From Streptomyces typhae (GTDB taxonomy: Bacteria; Actinomycetota; Actinomycetes; Streptomycetales; Streptomycetaceae): a DNA stretch of 64,000 nucleotides. The notes beneath the pieces were generated by a model, which was given only the letters and a program-made list of their open reading frames with translations, was not told the origin of the DNA and searched no databases. Each line of letters begins with the position of its first letter. Position 1 is the stretch's first letter. The stretch lies in contig NZ_WPNZ01000001.1 in assembly GCF_009755605.1 (NCBI RefSeq), forward strand, positions 558,001 through 622,000, in the 5' to 3' direction. Below, piece by piece: positions 15,808 to 24,593 of this stretch. A program made the translations under genes and the position numbers.

Positions 15808-15900
15808 TGTGGGCGGGGCGGCCGCGGGCTCCCCAGGCCGTATCCGACCGGGACCCAGACCCCTGCTCTTCAAAAACCGGCGGGGCCGGACCAGCTGCCT

Positions 15901-16713
15901 CTAGCCCAGCTTCCTCAGCTGTGCGTCCACCACCGCCATCGGCACCACCGGCTCCTCGTCCGCCCTGGCCGAGCCAGGGGCATCCCCGCCTCCCGCCTCG
16001 CGGGACTCGTCGCCGTCGGCCACCGCCTGCGGGTCGTAGAAGTTGTTCGCGGCGAAGGAGAGAAGCGTCGAGCCGTCGCGGACCACGACCATGGAGTGCC
16101 GTCGCACGTACGACTCCTCGCGGCTGCCGAACTTGTACGCCACCGCCTCGTCGCCCTTGTCCGGGGCGGGGCGGGGCGCGACCCCGGTGTACCGCATGCC
16201 GCCCGCGCGGAACGCCGCGCACTTCTTCGTCCTCGCCGCCGACCGCAGGTCCCGCAGCGCGGCACGCGCGTCGTCCGCGCTGTCGTACGCGAACAGCTCG
16301 ACGTCCGTCGCCCCGCCCTCGGCGCGCGGACTCCTCGGCGCCACCGTGCTCCCCGCGTGCGCCACGGCCCTGGGCGGGGTGACCGCCGCAGGCATGTCCG
16401 AAAGTGGACGGCAGACAGCCGGGCTCGCGGGGGCACCGTCCGACGCGGCCGCCGGCTCCGACCGCTCCCTGTGCCCGACGGAGTACCCCTTGAGGTCGCC
16501 CTCGGCCACGAGGGACGCCCTCAACTTCCCGCCCGTCGGAGACTCGGCACCGGCCTCAGCGCCGTGAGGGCCCTTCGCCGCCGGCTTCGGCTTCGCCTGC
16601 GACGTCGATCCCCCGTCGCTGTGACGGCCGTCGCCACCACCGCACGCGGCCGTCAGGCCCAGCGCGGCCACGGCCGAGACGGACACCACCACGCGCGACA
16701 CAGCTGTCTTCAC
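15901..16713 (-). CDS. Putative secreted lipoprotein
   Basis: 270 residues. The N-terminus VKTAVSRVVVSVSAVAALGLTAAC is a lipoprotein signal with the lipobox LTAAC, so the mature protein should be anchored at Cys of CGGGDG. A charged Pro/Lys linker (30-60) is followed by a domain with two Cys (VCRPLSDMP and KKCAAFRAGG) and a C-terminal part with SMVVVRDGSTLLSFAANNF. It resembles the many unassigned streptomycete lipoproteins of this layout; no enzyme motif is seen. GTG 16713 is used because a GGGGGAA run precedes it and the signal starts there; a longer frame to 16824 is possible. Confidence 0.8.
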   Translation of the reverse strand: MKTAVSRVVVSVSAVAALGLTAACGGGDGRHSDGGSTSQAKPKPAAKGPHGAEAGAESPTGGKLRASLVAEGDLKGYSVGHRERSEPAAASDGAPASPAVCRPLSDMPAAVTPPRAVAHAGSTVAPRSPRAEGGATDVELFAYDSADDARAALRDLRSAARTKKCAAFRAGGMRYTGVAPRPAPDKGDEAVAYKFGSREESYVRRHSMVVVRDGSTLLSFAANNFYDPQAVADGDESREAGGGDAPGSARADEEPVVPMAVVDAQLRKLG

Positions 16714-16830
16714 GTTCCCCCACTCACTTTTCTTCGCGCCGCTCACTTGCCTTCGCGCCGCCGCACCGACCACAAGCAACCCGGCACGCCCACGCCGCGT
16801 ACGGCCATGCGGAGTCACCCGCACCCCTTC

Positions 16831-16864
16831 TGCGACTTCTACGACTTCTACGGTTTCTACGACT
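16831..16864. repeat. 9-bp direct repeats upstream of the lipoprotein gene
   Basis: GACTTCTAC-type units repeated about four times in tandem, roughly 120 bp upstream of the lipoprotein start. Confidence 0.7.
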
Positions 16865-16985
16865 GAAGATCGCCGTCAGCGGTTCCGTACGAAGCGCGTG
16901 CCCTGGGACACCTGCCCCCGAGCCCGTTTCCCGGGACGTACTCCCTGGGGCCCGAGCCGTCGTCCGCGCGCGTGGACGCGACCCC

Positions 16986-17381
16986 TCAGCCCCAGGTCCA
17001 GAACCGGTACGGGCTCAGCAGCGCGATCGCGACGACCATGCAGCCGGCCACGATCACCACGCTGCGCACCTGGCGCCACCGCCCGGATCCGCCACCGCGC
17101 ACGGAACCCGTGGGTGCCGCGCGCCACTCGTCGGGGCGCCAGGGCTGCGCGGACTCCTCCTTGCGCTTGCGCCGCTTGCGGCCCACGACCCCCTGCGCCT
17201 GCTGCCGCGCCGCCTCCTGGTCCAGGCGCCGCAGCCGCTCCGCGACCATGCGCGCCCGCGCGGACGGCTCCTTGGGCGCCGACGCCCTGATGTCGCGCTC
17301 GCTGTCCTGCTCGAACCTGCGCCACACCTCGTCGGGTATGGACGCCTCGTCGTCGGGCTCACGCGGCGACTGCACGGACAC
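16986..17381 (-). CDS. Small C-tail-anchored membrane protein
   Basis: 131 residues. The N-terminal two thirds is charged and helical (DEVWRRFEQDSERDIRASAPKEPSARARMVAERLRRLD in outline) with a basic cluster RKRRKRK, and the only membrane helix is at the C-terminus (VRSVVIVAGCMVVAIALLSPYRFWTWG region), so the bulk probably faces the cytoplasm. GTG 17381 follows AAAGGGGG; a longer frame to 17465 has no better site. Unknown function; similar short proteins are common in Streptomyces. Confidence 0.78.
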   Translation of the reverse strand: MSVQSPREPDDEASIPDEVWRRFEQDSERDIRASAPKEPSARARMVAERLRRLDQEAARQQAQGVVGRKRRKRKEESAQPWRPDEWRAAPTGSVRGGGSGRWRQVRSVVIVAGCMVVAIALLSPYRFWTWG

Positions 17382-17690
17382 TGTGCCCCCTTTTTCGAAT
17401 CCAATCCCGGCGCGGCGAGACCCCCTGCCCGCATCCCGCTCGCACGAGCCCCATCTCGCCTGCAAACGGGGGAAGTTCTACGACACCCCACGGCGGACGC
17501 ACAAGCCAACCACCTCCCCGAGCATCGGACATGTGACTCAAGCCACATAAAAATTACGTGAGTCCAAGCGCAACCATTTCCTGACGACGCAGGTCATGCA
17601 TGCGTATCAACGGCCACTTCCGCGCCCGCCGCGGAGGCCTCCACCTCCGTACCGCGCGGCGCGCGGTGCGCCGGACTCCCTGAGGTCTTC
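17382..17690. other. Intergenic promoter region, locally AT-rich
   Basis: 309 bp. A clearly AT-rich patch (about 17530-17560, CATAAAAATTACGT) contrasts with the flanks and may hold promoters for one or both divergent genes. No repeat or gene was seen. Confidence 0.4.
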
Positions 17691-18905
17691 ATGAAGCTTC
17701 GCCGTGTTCTGGCCACCGCTGCCGCGACGGCCGCGATCGCGCCGCTCGCACTGCTCTCGGCCCCGGCCGCGTTCGCAACTGGGGACGCGAACGACGCGCC
17801 GTCCGTGAGTTCCGGCGAGACGCCTCCGGCCGTCACGCCCGCTCCGGGAGACACGACGAAGCCCGGCGCCCCCGGTTCCGGCGACCAGCCCCCGGCGCCC
17901 GGGGACGACACCGAGCCGGGCGACGGCACGAAGCCCGGGGACGGCGGTAAGCCGGGTGACGACACCAGGCCCGGCGACGGCGGCAAGCCGGGTGACGCCA
18001 AGCCCGGTGACGACACCAAGCCCGGCGGCGGCGAGCCCAAGGACGACACCGAGCCGAAGGACGAGACGAAGCCGGGCGACGACACGAAGCCCGGCGACAA
18101 GGGCACCGAGCCCGGCGAGAACGGCAAGCCCACGGCGGAGCCCACCGAGTGCCCGTCCGACCCGGACACCGGCGAGGACGCGGAGAGCAAGCTGGAGCTG
18201 GCGCTGACCGGCCTGCCCGGCAAGATCACCGCGGGCAGCGGCTGGCACGAGTTCGAGCTGACCGCCGCCAACCCGAGCGACGAGGAACTCGGCGAGGTCG
18301 AGTGGCTCGCCGCCACCGACAACTTCTCGGACAGCGAGAACGAGAAGGACTGGCTGAGCACCTACGCGCGCATCCAGTTCTACGACCCCGAGGCCAAGGG
18401 CTGGAAGTCGATCGCCGACGAGGTCGAGAGCGGTGTCGCCTTCGGCAGGACGAAGCTCGCCGCCAAGGAGCAGGTGGAGATCCGGCTGCGTCTGGACATC
18501 AGCGCCAAGGCTCCCGCGGGCGACGGCTACGCGCTCGGCCTCGGCGGTTACGTGGACTCCGAGCTGAACTGCCGCCACAACGCGTTCACGATGTACGAGT
18601 TCACCGTCCTGAAGGCCGGCAGCCACAATGAGGACCCGGGCGAGGCCAAGCCCGACCCGGACGTCACCGAGCCCCCGCACATGCGGCCGCAGGGCATCGT
18701 CACCAAGCCCGTCAAGACGGTCAAGACAGTCAAGACGGTGAAGAAGACGACCGTGCAGGACAGCGCGCCCACCGGCAGCCTCGCCCAGACCGGTTCGAAC
18801 TCCATGCTGCCGACCATCGGCATCGTCGGCGGCATCGCCGTCGTCGCGGGCGCGGGCGCGGTGTTTGCCGTGCGCCGTCGCGCCCACTCGGACGGCACCG
18901 CGTAA
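17691..18905 (+). CDS. Sortase-anchored (LAQTG) surface protein
   Basis: 404 residues. Signal peptide MKLRRVLATAAATAAIAPLALLSAPAAFA in outline, a long KPGD/EPKDD repeat region (about 50-150) likely to span the cell wall, a folded domain (about 165-310) with one pair of Cys (TECPSD, ELNCRHN), a short PVKTVKTVKTVKK repeat, and the sorting signal LAQTG followed by a membrane helix and RRRAHS. LAXTG is the motif used by class E sortases of Streptomyces, which attach chaplins and other surface proteins. The ligand is unknown. A bidirectional terminator follows. Confidence 0.9.
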   Translation: MKLRRVLATAAATAAIAPLALLSAPAAFATGDANDAPSVSSGETPPAVTPAPGDTTKPGAPGSGDQPPAPGDDTEPGDGTKPGDGGKPGDDTRPGDGGKPGDAKPGDDTKPGGGEPKDDTEPKDETKPGDDTKPGDKGTEPGENGKPTAEPTECPSDPDTGEDAESKLELALTGLPGKITAGSGWHEFELTAANPSDEELGEVEWLAATDNFSDSENEKDWLSTYARIQFYDPEAKGWKSIADEVESGVAFGRTKLAAKEQVEIRLRLDISAKAPAGDGYALGLGGYVDSELNCRHNAFTMYEFTVLKAGSHNEDPGEAKPDPDVTEPPHMRPQGIVTKPVKTVKTVKTVKKTTVQDSAPTGSLAQTGSNSMLPTIGIVGGIAVVAGAGAVFAVRRRAHSDGTA

Positions 18906-18963
18906 GCGGCGACGTCCACCGGCGGCGTACGCGCCTCAAGGCGCCGTACCCGCCGAGAACGCG

Positions 18964-18997
18964 AGGGACCTGCACTCGGAGGGGGGTGCAGGTCCCT
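18964..18997. terminator. Bidirectional terminator
   Basis: 12-bp stem AGGGACCTGCAC (18964-18975) with 18986-18997 and a 10-nt loop, between the convergent surface-protein and GMC oxidoreductase genes. Confidence 0.85.
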
Positions 18998-19031
18998 TCG
19001 CGTACCGCCCGCGCCCCGCGGGCCGAGTGCG

Positions 19032-20963
19032 CTACTTCTTCGGCGGCACCGCAGGCACCCCGAGGAACGGCAGCCGCAGCGCGCCGAAGGCGTGGTCGGG
19101 AACGGCCGGGCGCACGGGCTCGACGGGCGCGATCCGCTTGTACGCGGCGCCCTGCGCCGGACGCGGGTCCTCGGCGCCCTTGTTGGGCCAGAACGACATG
19201 GCGCGCTCCGCCTGCGCAGTGATCGTCAGCGAAGGGTTCACGCCCAGGTTCGCCGAGACCGCAGCGCCGTCGACGACGGAGATGCCCGGGTGGCCGTACA
19301 AACGGTGGTAGGGATCGATGACGCCGGTGGCGGCGCTGTCGCCGATCGGGCAGCCGCCGAGGAAGTGCGCGGTGAGCGGCGTGCCCATCAGCTCGCCCAC
19401 GTTGGAACCGGGGAAGCCGTTGATCTCCTCGGCGATGAGGCTCGCGGCGCGGGTGGCCTCGGGGATCTGGCCGGGGTTGGGCGCTCCGTGGCCCTGCCGG
19501 GCGGTGAGCAGGCCCTTGCCGATGCCTTTCTCCTTGCGGTACGTGGTGAGCGAGTTGTCCAGGGTCTGCATGACCAGGCCGATGATCGTGCGCTCCGACC
19601 AGCGCCGGTTGGACAGCGAGCGGGCCGTCAGGACCGGGTGGCGTACGGAGTTCGCGAGCCAGCCCGCGACGCGGTCCCTGCCGCCCTTGAGGGTGTACGG
19701 GACCTGGAGCAGCGTCATGCCGCCCATCGCGTTGGACTTCTTGCCGTAGCGGACGGGTTCGATGTGGGTCGTGGCGTTCGGGTGGATGGACGAGGTGATG
19801 GCCACGCCCCTGGTGAAGTCGACCTTGCCGCCCGGGGCGAGGAGGGCGCCGCCGTGGCGCTTGCGGTAGCGGCGGTCCGTGGTCTGGGCACCCACCAGGG
19901 CCTCGGAGTTGGTACGGGTCAGCTCGCCGAGGCGCGGGGAGATGCGGGGCAGCAGATGGTTGTCCTTCATGCGGTGCAGGAGGGTCTGGGTGCCGTAGGT
20001 GCCCGCGGCGACGACGACGCGGCGGGCGCGGAAGGTGCGGCCCCTGCCCTTGCGCTTGTCGTCGGTGGGCAGCGTCCCCACGGCGTAGCCGCCGCGTGAG
20101 TCCTCCGTGAGGGCCACGACGGACGTCATCGGGTGGATGACGGCTCCGGCCTTCTCCGCGAGGTGGAGGTAGTTCTCGGTGAGGGTGTTCTTCGCGCCGT
20201 GACGGCAGCCCGTCATGCACTCGCCGCACTCGTTGCAGGCGCGGCGCGTGGGTCCCGCACCGCCGAAGTACGGGTCGGGAACTTCCCTGCCGGGGTCGGC
20301 CGTTGACTTGTTGTCGGCGGTCACGGCACCTTCGCCCGAGGTCCCGGCCGACGACACGTCGGACAGCTCGTCGGTGGCGTCCCGTCCATCGCCGGGATCG
20401 GTGGCGTCCCGCCCGTCACCGAAGAAGACGCCGACCGGCGCCATGTGGAAGCTGTCGCCCACTCCCATGGCCCGTGCGGCAGCCTGCAGATGAATGTCGG
20501 AGGGGGTGGTCGTGGGGTTGAGACGCACACCGAGCATGCGCTTGGCCTGCTCGTAGTACGGCCGCAGCTCGTCCTGCCAGTCGGTGATGTCCTTCCACTG
20601 CGGATCGTTGAAGAACGCCGCAGGCGGTACGTAGAGCGTGTTCGCGTAGTTCAGCGATCCGCCGCCCACGCCCGCTCCCGCCAGGACCATCACGTTGCCG
20701 AGCAGATGGATGCGCTGAATGCCGTAGAGGCCGAGCGCCGGGGCCCACAGGTAGTTCTTGATGTCCCACGAGTTCTTGGGCAGTTCCGCGCGCGTGAAGC
20801 GGCGGCCCGCCTCCAGGACGCCGACGCGGTAGCCCTTCTCCGTGAGCCGCAGCGCGGACACGGAGCCGCCGAAGCCGGATCCGATGACGAGGACGTCGTA
20901 GTCGTACCCTTCGTCGGCACGGCCGTCGTCGCCCGGGTTGTGGGCAGAGCTCTCCTGTGACAT
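19032..20963 (-). CDS. GMC/cholesterol oxidase-like FAD oxidoreductase
   Basis: 643 residues. The FAD-binding motif is VIGSGFGGSVSALRLTEKG near residue 25, with LEAGRRF after it; mid-protein there is a four-Cys cluster ACNECGECMTGCRHGAKN, and the C-terminal part holds VDGAAVSANLGVNPSLTITAQAERAM in outline. The family includes M. tuberculosis ChoD, which sits next to guaB3 in that genome. Substrate unknown; ChoD itself is not certainly a cholesterol oxidase. Relative to the family as I know it, about 45 residues are inserted before VPDPYFGG, including a 9-residue duplication (DGRDATD). It lies 41 bp downstream of the aldehyde dehydrogenase gene, so an operon is likely. Confidence 0.9.
   Translation of the reverse strand: MSQESSAHNPGDDGRADEGYDYDVLVIGSGFGGSVSALRLTEKGYRVGVLEAGRRFTRAELPKNSWDIKNYLWAPALGLYGIQRIHLLGNVMVLAGAGVGGGSLNYANTLYVPPAAFFNDPQWKDITDWQDELRPYYEQAKRMLGVRLNPTTTPSDIHLQAAARAMGVGDSFHMAPVGVFFGDGRDATDPGDGRDATDELSDVSSAGTSGEGAVTADNKSTADPGREVPDPYFGGAGPTRRACNECGECMTGCRHGAKNTLTENYLHLAEKAGAVIHPMTSVVALTEDSRGGYAVGTLPTDDKRKGRGRTFRARRVVVAAGTYGTQTLLHRMKDNHLLPRISPRLGELTRTNSEALVGAQTTDRRYRKRHGGALLAPGGKVDFTRGVAITSSIHPNATTHIEPVRYGKKSNAMGGMTLLQVPYTLKGGRDRVAGWLANSVRHPVLTARSLSNRRWSERTIIGLVMQTLDNSLTTYRKEKGIGKGLLTARQGHGAPNPGQIPEATRAASLIAEEINGFPGSNVGELMGTPLTAHFLGGCPIGDSAATGVIDPYHRLYGHPGISVVDGAAVSANLGVNPSLTITAQAERAMSFWPNKGAEDPRPAQGAAYKRIAPVEPVRPAVPDHAFGALRLPFLGVPAVPPKK
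20374..20427. repeat. 27-bp in-frame duplication in the GMC gene
   Basis: GTGGCGTCCCG(T/C)CC repeated at 20374 and 20401, giving two copies of the peptide GDGRDATD in the encoded protein. Confidence 0.75.
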
Positions 20964-21004
20964 CGACTCTCCTGTCGGGAACGGGTCCGCTGAGCAGGCC
21001 TGGC

Positions 21005-22621
21005 TCAGCGCAAGCGCAGCGCCTTCATGACCTTCAGGCTGGTGGTCATGAACGCCGCGTACTTCTCGTCGTCCATGCCGAAGGACGGCGCCAGGGGGAG
21101 GATCCGCTGGTGGGCCACCGTCTGCGCCTCGGTGTACTTGAGGATGCCCTCGGCGCCGTGCCGGCGGCCGAGGCCGGAGTCCTTCATGCCGCCCATCGGT
21201 GACTGCACGCTGCCGTAGGCGGGGGCGTAGCCCTCGTTGATGTTGACGGTGCCGGTGCGCAGCCGGGCGGCGAGGGCGCGGCCGCGCCTGCCGTCCTTGG
21301 TCCAGACGGAGGAGTTGAGTCCGTAGGGGGTGGAGTTGGCGAGTTCGACGGCCTCGTGCTCGTCGGTGAAGCGGTAGATCGCGACGACCGGTCCGAAGGT
21401 CTCCTCGGTGCACACCGCCATCGGCGCCTCGACGCCGTCAAGGATGGTCGGCTCGTAGAAGTAGGGGCCGATGTCGGGACGCGCGACGCCGCCCGCGACG
21501 AGGGTGGCGCCCTTGGCGACGGCCTCGTCGACGTGGCGCCGGGTGGCGTCGAGCTGCCGCTCGCCGACGAGTGACCCCATCTCGGCGCCGTAGGCCAGGG
21601 ACCGGCCGAGCCGCATCGCCTTCGTCTTCTGGGCGAAGCGCTCGACGAAGGCGTCCGCGACGGCCTCGTGCACGTAGAGGCGCTCGATGGAGATGCAGAG
21701 CTGCCCGGCGGAGGAGAAACAGGCCCGCACGGCGCCCGCGGCGGCCTTCTCCACGTCGGCGTCGTGCAGGACCAGCATGGCGTTCTTGCCGCCGAGTTCC
21801 AGCGAGACGCCGACCAGGCGGGCCGCGGCGCCCGTCGCGACCTCACGGCCGGTGCGTGTGGAGCCGGTGAAGGAGACGTAGTCGGCGTGCTTGACGATCT
21901 CGGGGCCGATGACGGGCCCCTCACCGAGCACCACCTGGAACACCTCGGCGGGAAGCCCCGCCTCGATGATCAGGTCCCTGGCCCACAGGGCGGTCAGAGC
22001 GGTCTCGGTGTCGGGCTTCATCACCAGCGCGTTGCCCGCGACGAGCGCGGGCAGGGCGTCGCCGACGGACAGTTCGAGGGGGTAGTTCCACGGCGCTATC
22101 TGGCCGACGACGCCGCGCGGCTGGCGCAGTTCGGTGACCTTGGTGAGGGTCGGTACGACGCCGGTGTGCCGCTTGGGGTTCAGATAGGCGGCGGCGCGGC
22201 GGCCGTAGTGCCGGGCCGCGACGGTGACGGCCTGGACCTCCTCGTGCGCGTGCAGCCGCGCCTTGCCGGTCTCCAGCTGGATGAGGTCGAGGATCTCGGC
22301 CTGCCGCTGGAGGACCAGGTCGTGGAAGCGGAGGAGCACGGCGGCGCGCTGCCGCACCGGCGTGCGCGCCCACGCGACCTGCGCGACCCTGGCCCGTTCG
22401 AACGCGGTCACCACGTCCTGCGGGGTGGCCTCGGGCAGTTCGGCCAGCTTCTCGCCGGTGAACGGCGTGTGGTTGGCGGTCCTGCCCGAGCCGATCACCT
22501 CACGGGTGAGCTGGGCGACCAGCTCCGGCGTGACCACGTCGGCTGCGGTGCGTGCGCCGCTGGGTGCCGGGGCGACCGGGTTGGTGCCGAGGGGCGTTGC
22601 GGGGGCCTGCGAGTCCGTCAT
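21005..22621 (-). CDS. gabD2: Succinate-semialdehyde dehydrogenase (NADP+), GabD2-type
   Basis: 538 residues of the aldehyde dehydrogenase superfamily. The cofactor region APWNYPLELSVGDALPALVAGNAL, the general base Glu in SLELGGKNAML and the nucleophile Cys in SSAGQLCISIERLYV are all present, and the C-terminus matches the SSADH subgroup (GMKDSGLGRRHGAEGILKYTEAQTVA in outline). It oxidises succinate semialdehyde to succinate. The substrate assignment rests on subgroup resemblance. ATG 22621 is preceded by TACGCT ending 7 nt upstream, which may mean a leaderless transcript. Cotranscribed with the GMC oxidoreductase gene. Confidence 0.88.
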   Translation of the reverse strand: MTDSQAPATPLGTNPVAPAPSGARTAADVVTPELVAQLTREVIGSGRTANHTPFTGEKLAELPEATPQDVVTAFERARVAQVAWARTPVRQRAAVLLRFHDLVLQRQAEILDLIQLETGKARLHAHEEVQAVTVAARHYGRRAAAYLNPKRHTGVVPTLTKVTELRQPRGVVGQIAPWNYPLELSVGDALPALVAGNALVMKPDTETALTALWARDLIIEAGLPAEVFQVVLGEGPVIGPEIVKHADYVSFTGSTRTGREVATGAAARLVGVSLELGGKNAMLVLHDADVEKAAAGAVRACFSSAGQLCISIERLYVHEAVADAFVERFAQKTKAMRLGRSLAYGAEMGSLVGERQLDATRRHVDEAVAKGATLVAGGVARPDIGPYFYEPTILDGVEAPMAVCTEETFGPVVAIYRFTDEHEAVELANSTPYGLNSSVWTKDGRRGRALAARLRTGTVNINEGYAPAYGSVQSPMGGMKDSGLGRRHGAEGILKYTEAQTVAHQRILPLAPSFGMDDEKYAAFMTTSLKVMKALRLR

Positions 22622-22785
22622 GACGGTGAGCGTATGCCTGGGCGGACACTTTGGGTACCCGTGGGTAACGAGGTTTCACCTCGCCCGCACACGGCGCCGC
22701 GCCTCCGTTCGTACGTTGCCAGTGCCTGCTGGCGACAAAGGTGCTGATCAGGGGGTTCCCGGGACCGTGGCGAGCTGTTCGGGGC

Positions 22786-24462
22786 TCACGGCTCGGCGAT
22801 CTCCAAGTTGTCGATCGCCGTCTTCGCGACCTCGCGCCCGCGCTCGGTGAAGTCGCTCCTGGCCGGGTAGTCGATCCACAGCTTGTACATGTCGCCCGCC
22901 TCGGTCTTGTAGTAGAAGACCTTGGCCTCGCGCGGATAGACGGTCTCGGACTCCTTGTTGGTGTACGGGATGAGGTTCTCCGCGGACTGTCTGCCCTTGT
23001 ACTCGCCCTGTGTCGTCCTCTTGCCGGCCCCCACCTGGTCCGGGCTCAGCGAACCGAGCACCGAACTGCCGCCGTCCAGGTCCTTCATGTCCTCGTACGC
23101 CTCGGCCATCGACGTGCCCGCGATGTAGTTCAGGTCGTCCTCGGACTTCTTGTTGAGCTGGAGCGAGACGAAGAGGCTGCCGCTGGTGTCCGTGTAGGTG
23201 ACCCAGTGCTCCTTGGGCGTGGCGTCGTTGGTCGTCCTGCGGTAGCCCTCGGGCACGGACACCGTGGCCCCGAGTGCCTTCTCCTCGTGCTGCTTCCAGC
23301 CGTCCGTGGCCGACGCACCGCCGAACGGGTCCATGGCGAGGACCACGCCCGCGGCCACCGCCACCACCACGGCGGCACCGGTCACGGCGAGCGCCTTGCG
23401 GCTCAGGAACACGCCCTTGCCGCGGTCCGGCGCCGCGCCGCCCGGTCCCCCTGCTCCGGAGAACCCGGTCACGAGCTGCGTGGCCGGGGGCTGCGGCGGC
23501 ACCGGCGGCTTGACGGCGTCCTCCAGGAGCGCGCGCACCCGGGCCGCGTTCGGGCGGTGGGCGGGATCCTTGTGCAGCAGGCCGTTGATGGCGTCGGCCA
23601 GCGGGCCCTGCGCGGACGCCGGTGCGGCGGGCGTCGCGTTCAGGACGGACTGGAGCGTCGCGGGGGTGTTGTTGCGGCGGAACGGGGAGACGCCCTCGGT
23701 CGCCGCGTACAGCACGACACCCAGCGACCACAGGTCGGACGCGGGGCCGGGGCGCTGGCCGAGCACCCGCTCCGGGGCGATGAACTCGGGCGAGCCGACG
23801 AACCCGCCGGTGTCGGTCAGATTGGTCTCGCCCTCGATCTGGGCGATGCCGAAGTCGGTGAGCACGACCCGGTCGTGCCTGCCGAGCAGTACGTTGTCCG
23901 GCTTCACGTCGCGGTGCAGGACGCCCGCGGCGTGCGCGGCCTCCAGGGCGCCGAGCACTTCGAGGCCGACCCGGGCGGCGTCCCGCGCGCCGAGCGTGCC
24001 CTCGTCCCGCAGTGCCGCGCCGAGCGAACGGCCCTGCACGAACTCCATCACGATCCACGGGCGGCCGTCCTCGACGACGACGTCGTGCACGTTGACCACC
24101 GCCGGGTGGTCGAGCCGGGCCGCCGCCCGCGCCTCGCGGCGCATCCGCTCGAAGGCGTTGGCCCGCTCACGCTCCGGCAGATGGTCCGGTACGCGCGGCT
24201 CCTTGACGGCGACCTCGCGGTCCACCGTCTCGTCCTTGGCCCGCCACACCGTGCCCATGCCGCCGTGGCCCAGCTTCGACAGCAGGCGGTAGCGCCCGCC
24301 GACGAGCCGGCCGGAACCGGGCTCGGCCCGCGCGTCCTGGGTGGCCCGCACCGGCTGCACCGGCTGCCCCGGCTGCCCCGCCTGGGGTGGGGGCTGCGGC
24401 GGTTGCAGCGCGTAGCTGGTGGTCTCGTTCGGGCCGTAGGTGGCTCCCCCGTCGTTGCTCAT
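22786..24462 (-). CDS. Membrane Ser/Thr protein kinase, cluster member 1
   Basis: 558 residues. Kinase domain about 55-325 with a complete active site: glycine loop LGHGGMGTVW, VAIK Lys in VAVKEPR, HRDVKPDN and DFGIAQ, APE as APERV. After a short Pro/Gly linker there is one membrane helix (about 352-375, KALAVTGAAVVVAVAAGVVLA), then an extracellular part of about 170 residues starting near SVPEGYRRTTND. That part is not PASTA; it resembles the ectodomains of the four neighbouring kinases. Expected to sense a surface signal and phosphorylate cytoplasmic proteins. ATG 24462 chosen; last of the five in transcription order. Confidence 0.95.
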   Translation of the reverse strand: MSNDGGATYGPNETTSYALQPPQPPPQAGQPGQPVQPVRATQDARAEPGSGRLVGGRYRLLSKLGHGGMGTVWRAKDETVDREVAVKEPRVPDHLPERERANAFERMRREARAAARLDHPAVVNVHDVVVEDGRPWIVMEFVQGRSLGAALRDEGTLGARDAARVGLEVLGALEAAHAAGVLHRDVKPDNVLLGRHDRVVLTDFGIAQIEGETNLTDTGGFVGSPEFIAPERVLGQRPGPASDLWSLGVVLYAATEGVSPFRRNNTPATLQSVLNATPAAPASAQGPLADAINGLLHKDPAHRPNAARVRALLEDAVKPPVPPQPPATQLVTGFSGAGGPGGAAPDRGKGVFLSRKALAVTGAAVVVAVAAGVVLAMDPFGGASATDGWKQHEEKALGATVSVPEGYRRTTNDATPKEHWVTYTDTSGSLFVSLQLNKKSEDDLNYIAGTSMAEAYEDMKDLDGGSSVLGSLSPDQVGAGKRTTQGEYKGRQSAENLIPYTNKESETVYPREAKVFYYKTEAGDMYKLWIDYPARSDFTERGREVAKTAIDNLEIAEP

Positions 24463-24593
24463 GGCCCCATGCCTACCGTGCGGGACACCTCGGGTTCCAG
24501 CCAGGGCCCTTGGTTGTGACCGGGACGATGCACGATCCGGGAACTTCGGCGACGTACGGCGGCACAAGGTGGCGTTCGGGCAGAGCCCACACG

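Larger units (their letters stand above)
14944..15900. other. Gene-poor 950-bp stretch rich in structured elements
   Basis: No reading frame here has convincing codon usage or similarity. It contains degenerate CCCCCGG-type repeats (15315-15395), a tRNA-like fold (15502-15560), a DasR-like operator (15574-15589), a 14-nt palindrome (15598-15611), two consecutive hairpins (15665-15732) and a 10-bp periodic repeat (15741-15807). It may be the scar of a lost gene or a small RNA locus; see the findings. Confidence 0.6.
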
